Assembly (NCBI GenBank): GCA_026770595.1 | Contig: MU634551.1 | Coordinates: forward strand, 1 to 11,462 | Origin: Ochromonadaceae sp. CCMP2298 | Lineage: Eukaryota > Sar > Synurophyceae > Ochromonadales > Ochromonadaceae | Length of the DNA: 11,462 bases | Direction: 5' to 3' | Shown here: positions 8,501-11,462 of the stretch, piece after piece | Numbering within the stretch: position 1 is the first letter of the stretch | Layout of the letters: every line of letters starts with the position of its first letter | Translations under genes and position numbers: made by a program | Notes under the pieces: model-generated | Told to the model about the DNA's origin: nothing | Database searches by the model: none | Seen by the model: the letters and a program-made list of their open reading frames with translations, nothing else

Positions 8501-8987
8501 TCGCTTTTGCTACTTGGATGGACGTGCCTGCACCAAGTGAGATGGTTTGCGGCAACGCTGTTGTGCTAAGCGATCTTGCCCCCCTAGTAAACTCGTACTT
8601 CCACACTGCTGGATCGAAGGAAGCACCAAGCCACGCGAACTTTTGCTGTGGGCTGAGCGCATCGATCTGCCCCGCTACCTCCACGGGCTTGTTGGCGTAC
8701 ACCAAGTGCATCTGATCGGTCAGCGTCATGGTCACGCTTGAGTTCAAGCCAGAGCGTGGCAGCCCCACGCTGGCCCCCTGCAGTCCTTGCACTGCGCTAG
8801 CAGTGCCGAAGGGGGCCAGGAAGGTGGCCGTTGCAGGCAGCGTTGTCCCCGTCCCAACATTCACCGCAGAGCGTTCGGGCGTTGGCCTGGAGTCCCTGCG
8901 CTTATCGCGGTGCGCGCTGCTAGGGTTGACAGAGCCCACTAATGACGGGAACATCCCTGGTAGGCTCCGTTCAGGTGCGGGCTGCAT
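5590..8987 (-). CDS. DDE-type (MULE-like) transposase of the large element, interrupted
   Basis: This gene would cut and join the element's ends. Exon 1 runs 8987-7284 (568 residues) and ends in QFCVDATGGMTKP, with the likely first catalytic Asp codon at 7359-7361. A 75-nt intron joins it to exon 2 from 7208, which has FTPRRPRITTDCDLTMIKPLL (second Asp about 7095-7097). After an in-frame TGA at 7011-7013 the same frame continues to 6105 and has LTLCNYHKFRDVRDW, the Cys-His motif found after the second Asp in MULE- and hAT-like enzymes. From about 6105 the conserved-looking sequence moves to another frame: LLVIRNRAHCTSV, then HAIFMERMPKVIW and LLSSLFPAIYFGG, then a Lys/Glu-rich coiled-coil-like tail. 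The third acidic residue is not assigned. The order VDATG, D, CxxxH resembles uncharacterised metazoan and protist transposases known to me only from memory. The N-terminal 400 residues are unrecognised. Confidence 0.7.
6085..6125 (-). other. Apparent frameshift in the transposase
   Basis: WECEIGPFSAGPFSARWR stops at TGA 6105-6107, while the conserved-looking continuation KGQAPLLVIRNRAH is in another frame. Any GT-AG pair here would make an intron of 35 nt or less. A 15-bp in-frame duplication encoding the doubled PFSAG lies next to the break, so local slippage is likely. Confidence 0.5.
6951..7013 (-). other. In-frame TGA region with a possible 63-nt intron
   Basis: The frames on both sides of the TGA at 7011-7013 are identical. 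GT at about 7026 (GCAGG/GTACTG) and AG at about 6964 (CCATCTGAG/GTGG) would delete 63 nt, remove the stop and keep frame. The donor is weak, so a real nonsense mutation is equally possible. The coordinates given cover the stop and the downstream candidate acceptors. Confidence 0.35.
7209..7283 (-). other. Intron 1 of the large-element transposase
   Basis: The minus-strand donor TCG/GTGAGT at 7283 pairs with acceptor GTTTATCCAG ending at 7209, a 75-nt phase-0 intron. Splicing removes the stop at 7272-7274 and gives NLNVFS-LTNDLTTCGF, a natural continuation toward the second Asp motif. Other AGs nearby (for example the one in GATCTAG) give the wrong phase. Confidence 0.6.
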
Positions 8988-9215
8988 AGGGCTGGGTTAG
9001 GTTGGGGTGAGATAAAGGTGGGTCAGTTAGTTTTATAAATATATAAATTGTGTTTGGGGTCGGGGGTGGAGGGGGTGGTCGGGTTGGGGGGGTGGGGGTT
9101 AAGTTTATCTTATCGTGTTAGACGCATGTTTAGAAACACGATTTCATACTCATAAATGTAAACAAATGTATGAGATTGAAAAAAAATGGGCAGCACTTTC
9201 CCATATTTTTACCTT
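8988..9215 (-). promoter_or_regulatory. AT-box and G-rich tract upstream of transposase exon 1
   Basis: A minus-strand AATTTATATATTTATAAAAC lies at about 9031-9048, 45-60 nt before ATG 8987. It is preceded by a tract with many GGGG runs on the plus strand (9055-9107). This could be a proximal promoter, or part of a long intron if the 9722 exon is real. A small CGTGTT/AACACG inverted pair is at 9114-9141. Confidence 0.3.
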
Positions 9216-9382
9216 TCTGTACCTGTACCTGCCCCTGCCCCTGTCCCCCCTGTCCCTCCTGTCCCCTGTCCCCCCTGTCCCTCCTGTCCCCTGTCCCCTG
9301 TCCCCTTTCCCCTGTCCCCTGTCCCCTGTCCCCTGTCCCCTGTCGCTGTCCGCTGTCGCTGTCCGCTGTCGCTGTCGCTGTC
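9216..9382. repeat. CTGTCCC / CTGTCG minisatellite
   Basis: This is a compound tandem array. CTGTACC and CTGCCCC units start it, then come many CTGTCCC(C) units of mostly 7 bp, then CGCTGTC/CGCTGTCC units of 6-7 bp to about 9382. Frames through it encode Pro/Ser/Cys or Gly/Gln/Thr repeats and are not real genes. Confidence 0.9.
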
Positions 9383-9720
9383 CACGTCCATCCCTGCTGT
9401 CTTGTGGCTGTAAGGGTGTTCAATTGTTGTATAAGGTCGTAAGGACGGAAAAGTGTGGCCGGGAAGTGGGGCAGGTTGCAGGTGAGTTGGGCAGATTTTT
9501 GCAAATGACCCTCCGCCAAAGACCCCCAAAATGATTTTCAACATAAAATATATACCTCCGCCTCGGATTCCGACCTCGGGTGGGGGCTGCAGAGCCTGGG
9601 GGGTGCCTAAATGCACTCTGGGAGCTGTGCAAAAGCAAGATGGCAAGTTGCAGGGTGAGTGGTGCAGGTGTGGGCAATTATTGGAAGAGGTACGCGCTAT
9701 GCATGGCAAGAGTAATGGAC
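9383..9720. other. Non-coding stretch inside the right part of the large element
   Basis: I see no gene. Two loosely related copies of a GCAGGTTGCAGG(G)TGAGT-like segment lie near 9472-9500 and 9642-9670. On the minus strand it would be intron if the GTAAGT at 9722 is used. Confidence 0.35.
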
Positions 9721-9722
9721 TT

Positions 9723-9854
9723 ACCTATTCCTCGCAGATTCTGCGCGTCCACTCTGCTGCGCGTGCAGCAACGGTTGTGAGCCACGGTGGGTTTTTGGAA
9801 ACCCCGCGTGCTCTTCCGTGACTGCCCAGATGGCGTTCTTCTGCACCTGCGACT
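9723..9854 (-). CDS. Possible 5' exon of the large-element transposase
   Basis: The minus strand has an open stretch (VQKNAIWAVTEEHAGF..., ending SARN) that finishes at a strong donor AATAG/GTAAGT near 9722. It begins after an in-frame TAG and an AG-ending tract, so its own 5' end is unclear. Joining it to the AG just before ATG 8987 (AACCCAG/CCCTATG) keeps frame and would extend the protein N-terminally across a roughly 730-nt intron. This rests on one splice motif and phase agreement only. Confidence 0.3.
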
Positions 9855-9988
9855 AAGCCGGCAAAGTGCCTAGCTAAGACATAAAAGCACTCAACTGGAC
9901 CTCAATCGGCTGAGGATCGGTCAAGAATGACCAAGAAGATCTTCTGGATGCCCAGTGCCAACGATTCTTGCGATGTGCTCTCCTTCTG

Positions 9989-10162
9989 GAAAGGGTTATT
10001 CTCACGCTCACGCGGCCGCAGTTCATGTATATGTTTTTGCCGAAAAAATGTGGCTTTTTTTGCTGAAAAAATGGTTCGGCCTTTGGCTTCGAATCAGCCG
10101 ACGAATCAGCGGAGACGAATCAGCCGCAGCCAACTGACTGGGCCGACTCAGCCGGAAGCCCT
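9989..10162 (-). repeat. Right terminal/subterminal inverted repeat of the large element
   Basis: It starts internally with the perfect inverted copy of the 28-bp sequence (9989-10016). A region with GAATCAGCCG-type motifs follows at about 10090-10150, in inverted orientation to the CGGCTGATT cluster at the left end. It ends with TCAGCCGGAAGCCCT at 10148-10162. An ATATA sits about 20 nt outside the 28-mer, as on the left. Confidence 0.7.
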
Positions 10163-10187
10163 AGAAAGTTAGTCTCCCGCTGCCAGC

Positions 10188-10255
10188 CTGTTGACCGGCC
10201 GAAACCGCCATTCCCCCTGGGAATTTCTCAGCTTGCGCTGTCCGGCCGGTAACAG
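10188..10255. repeat. Hairpin with 13-bp arms just outside the large element
   Basis: CTGTTGACCGGCCG at 10188-10201 pairs with CGGCCGGTAACAG at 10243-10255, with one bulged base. The 41-nt spacer includes CCCCTGGGAATT. The role is unknown; it may belong to the end of the neighbouring element on the right. Confidence 0.6.
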
Positions 10256-10281
10256 TCTGGAGAAACTCAGTTCCAATGGCA

Positions 10282-10312
10282 GTTTTTGGTGCGGACGGTT
10301 TTTGGTGCGGAC
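10282..10312. repeat. 16-bp tandem duplication GTTTTTGGTGCGGAC
   Basis: Two perfect 15-bp copies (10282-10296 and 10298-10312) are separated by one G, 150 nt upstream of the second transposase start. Such iterons can be transposase-binding sites or promoter elements. Confidence 0.75.
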
Positions 10313-10459
10313 TGACCGCCATAAAAAAAGGGGATGGTGTGGGTGGTGTCTTCGTTGGAAAAATCTTCCTGAAGCACTGCACCAGCATTATTCTGGGCAG
10401 GACTGGCTGTGGAAGTTCCTTACATGGACTCCTTCGAGGCAAATTCACACTAGTCCGCG

Positions 10460-11462
10460 ATGAAGTCAGCGGCGGCTGGCACGAGACATGCCTACGAGCA
10501 CCCACCCATCGCCGGAACGGACGCTGAGAGATGTGCGGACGCTATGCGCTATTATTATGAGGAGCGACTGGGTTGGTCCGTGTTGACGATCTGCGAGAAG
10601 GCTGGGATCAGTAAAACATCCTTCTACAAGGCCAAAAAGCACGAAACCGACCCCTTGCAAGCAGCTGTCGTGGGCAAGCAGAAGAAGTCGTTCCTCTCCG
10701 AGGCTGCGTTCACCAAATTGGAGGCACGGGTGACCAAAATCAGCCTCAAGATCTCAGCTCCGGAATCCACAGTGCAATTTCTGAAGCTAACCAAGGAGGT
10801 CATGCGAGAGGAGGCCGGCAACGAGTTCCTGGACTGGGAATTTTCAGCTACTTGGCTGAGAAAATTGAAGCAGCGCTTTTTGGTCTTCGACAAGGCCGAC
10901 AAGAAGTCCCCGAGCCGCGTGAAGGCCTTCGAGGTGATACGAAACCCAGTCTTACTGTGTGCGTTACTGTGGTCGCTGTTTCGGCGAGGCCTGGACTCAG
11001 AGCTGATCTATAGCTCAGACGACGTGTCGGTGCTGCTGAACAGAATGAACGACAAGCCACAGGTGATCACCACCAAGGTTGCCAAGGAGCTTTTGCAAGA
11101 ACAGAACATCGGAATCTCCGCTCAGGTGAAGGAGCAGAAGCAGCGGGTCGTGTGTTTCAACCTCACCATCTCCTCTATGGGCTGCCTCGTTTGCAAAGTT
11201 CTCAAGTTTGCCGACCGCAAGTTCACCGCATTTCGCGAGTTGCCCAAAGTCATCGAGCTGCAGGACTCCAACACCGAGAAGCTGTACGTGATGTTCTACG
11301 AGTACGGAATGGAGGATAAGGTGGTGGAGGAGACGATGTACAGAAAGTGCATAGAGCCAGAGATCTTGGCGCATCGGAAGTCTGTGCAGAAGCGGGGGTT
11401 CCATGAAGTCGAAAGCTCCCAGGGGTCATCAGCCGCAGAATCCACAGCCCCGGTGGCGCCTG
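10460..11462 (+). CDS. HTH/DDE-like transposase (pogo/Tigger-like), 3' end cut by window edge
   Basis: A frame of 334 codons is open from ATG 10460 to the window end; an in-frame TAG at 10451 supports this start. Residues about 30-61 form a helix-turn-helix of the pipsqueak/CENP-B type (GWSVLTICEKAGISKTSFYK). Residues 77-143 form an alpha-helical region like a second DNA-binding domain, ending WLRKLKQRFLV. Then comes a likely RNase H-like fold start with IYSSDDVSVLLN (Asp 187-188), in the position of the first catalytic Asp of pogo/Tigger-type enzymes. Later acidic catalytic residues would lie beyond the edge or cannot be assigned. The frame is uninterrupted and could be functional. It is unrelated in sequence to the transposase at 5590-8987. 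Assignment to a transposase is moderate; the exact family is uncertain. Confidence 0.6.
   Translation, partial: MKSAAAGTRHAYEHPPIAGTDAERCADAMRYYYEERLGWSVLTICEKAGISKTSFYKAKKHETDPLQAAVVGKQKKSFLSEAAFTKLEARVTKISLKISAPESTVQFLKLTKEVMREEAGNEFLDWEFSATWLRKLKQRFLVFDKADKKSPSRVKAFEVIRNPVLLCALLWSLFRRGLDSELIYSSDDVSVLLNRMNDKPQVITTKVAKELLQEQNIGISAQVKEQKQRVVCFNLTISSMGCLVCKVLKFADRKFTAFRELPKVIELQDSNTEKLYVMFYEYGMEDKVVEETMYRKCIEPEILAHRKSVQKRGFHEVESSQGSSAAESTAPVAP

Larger units (their letters stand above)
4196..10162. mobile_element. Candidate 5.97-kb DNA transposon with inverted ends, DDE transposase and zinc-ribbon gene
   Basis: The ends match in inverted orientation: AGGACTTCCGGCTGA at 4196-4210 against TCAGCCGGAAGCCCT at 10148-10162 (one mismatch). 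Inside each end lies a cluster of CGGCTGATT-like motifs, then a perfect 28-bp inverted repeat (4376-4403 and 9989-10016). Two genes run toward each other: a zinc-ribbon protein from the left end and a DDE-type transposase from the right end. No convincing target-site duplication is visible, so the outer limits are provisional. The sequences immediately outside the two 15-bp ends do not match. The element type is inferred from ends plus transposase; I do not recognise an exact named family. Confidence 0.72.

Noticed and set aside
9130-9709. Long frames through the CTGTCCC minisatellite
   Set aside because: They are low-complexity translations of the tandem repeat.
10276-10527. An 83-codon plus-strand frame just before the second transposase
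   Set aside because: It overlaps the transposase start in another frame and covers the tandem repeat; there is no recognisable domain.

Overview
The window looks like nuclear DNA of a unicellular eukaryote (protist or alga). Coding regions are GC-rich and separated by short GT-AG introns (79, 75 and 224 nt modelled here), there is an AATAAA-type poly(A) signal, minisatellites are plentiful, and nothing suggests bacterial operons. I cannot name the taxon. It is a repeat-rich locus in which one ordinary-looking gene sits among at least three kinds of mobile-element machinery.

Layout. (1) 1-1804, minus strand: a two-exon tyrosine recombinase gene (Crypton- or DIRS-like) that runs off the left edge. 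(2) 2291-3020, plus strand: a clean two-exon gene for a 216-residue protein with a PB1/ubiquitin-like N-terminal domain and a hydrophobic multi-pass C-terminal half. It is the only likely host gene. (3) 3281-4176: a (TCCC)n tract, a 290-bp near-perfect foldback hairpin and a roughly 280-bp MITE-like element. (4) 4196-10162: a candidate 5.97-kb DNA transposon. Its ends share a 15-bp terminal match, inverted clusters of a CGGCTGATT-like motif and a perfect 28-bp inverted repeat 5.6 kb apart. Inside are two convergent units: a small Lys-rich zinc-ribbon protein on the plus strand and a large DDE-type transposase on the minus strand (568-residue first exon, VDATG motif, ITTDCD motif, CxxxH motif). 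The transposase has an intron, an in-frame TGA that a second 63-nt intron could remove, and at least one frameshift, so this copy may be inactive. (5) 10188-11462: a hairpin, a 16-bp tandem repeat and the 5' 334 codons of a different HTH/DDE-like transposase (pogo/Tigger-like), cut by the right edge.

How the parts work together. In the large element, the left end with its ATATA box and 28-bp repeat lies directly upstream of the zinc-ribbon gene. The inverted copy at the right end is placed to drive the transposase. The two genes run toward each other and finish either side of a 0.5-kb repeat-filled gap. This suggests a two-gene transposon in which the ends act both as transposase-binding sites and as paired promoters. 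The most notable points are this two-gene element and the tyrosine recombinase in which Lys replaces the usual His of box II.
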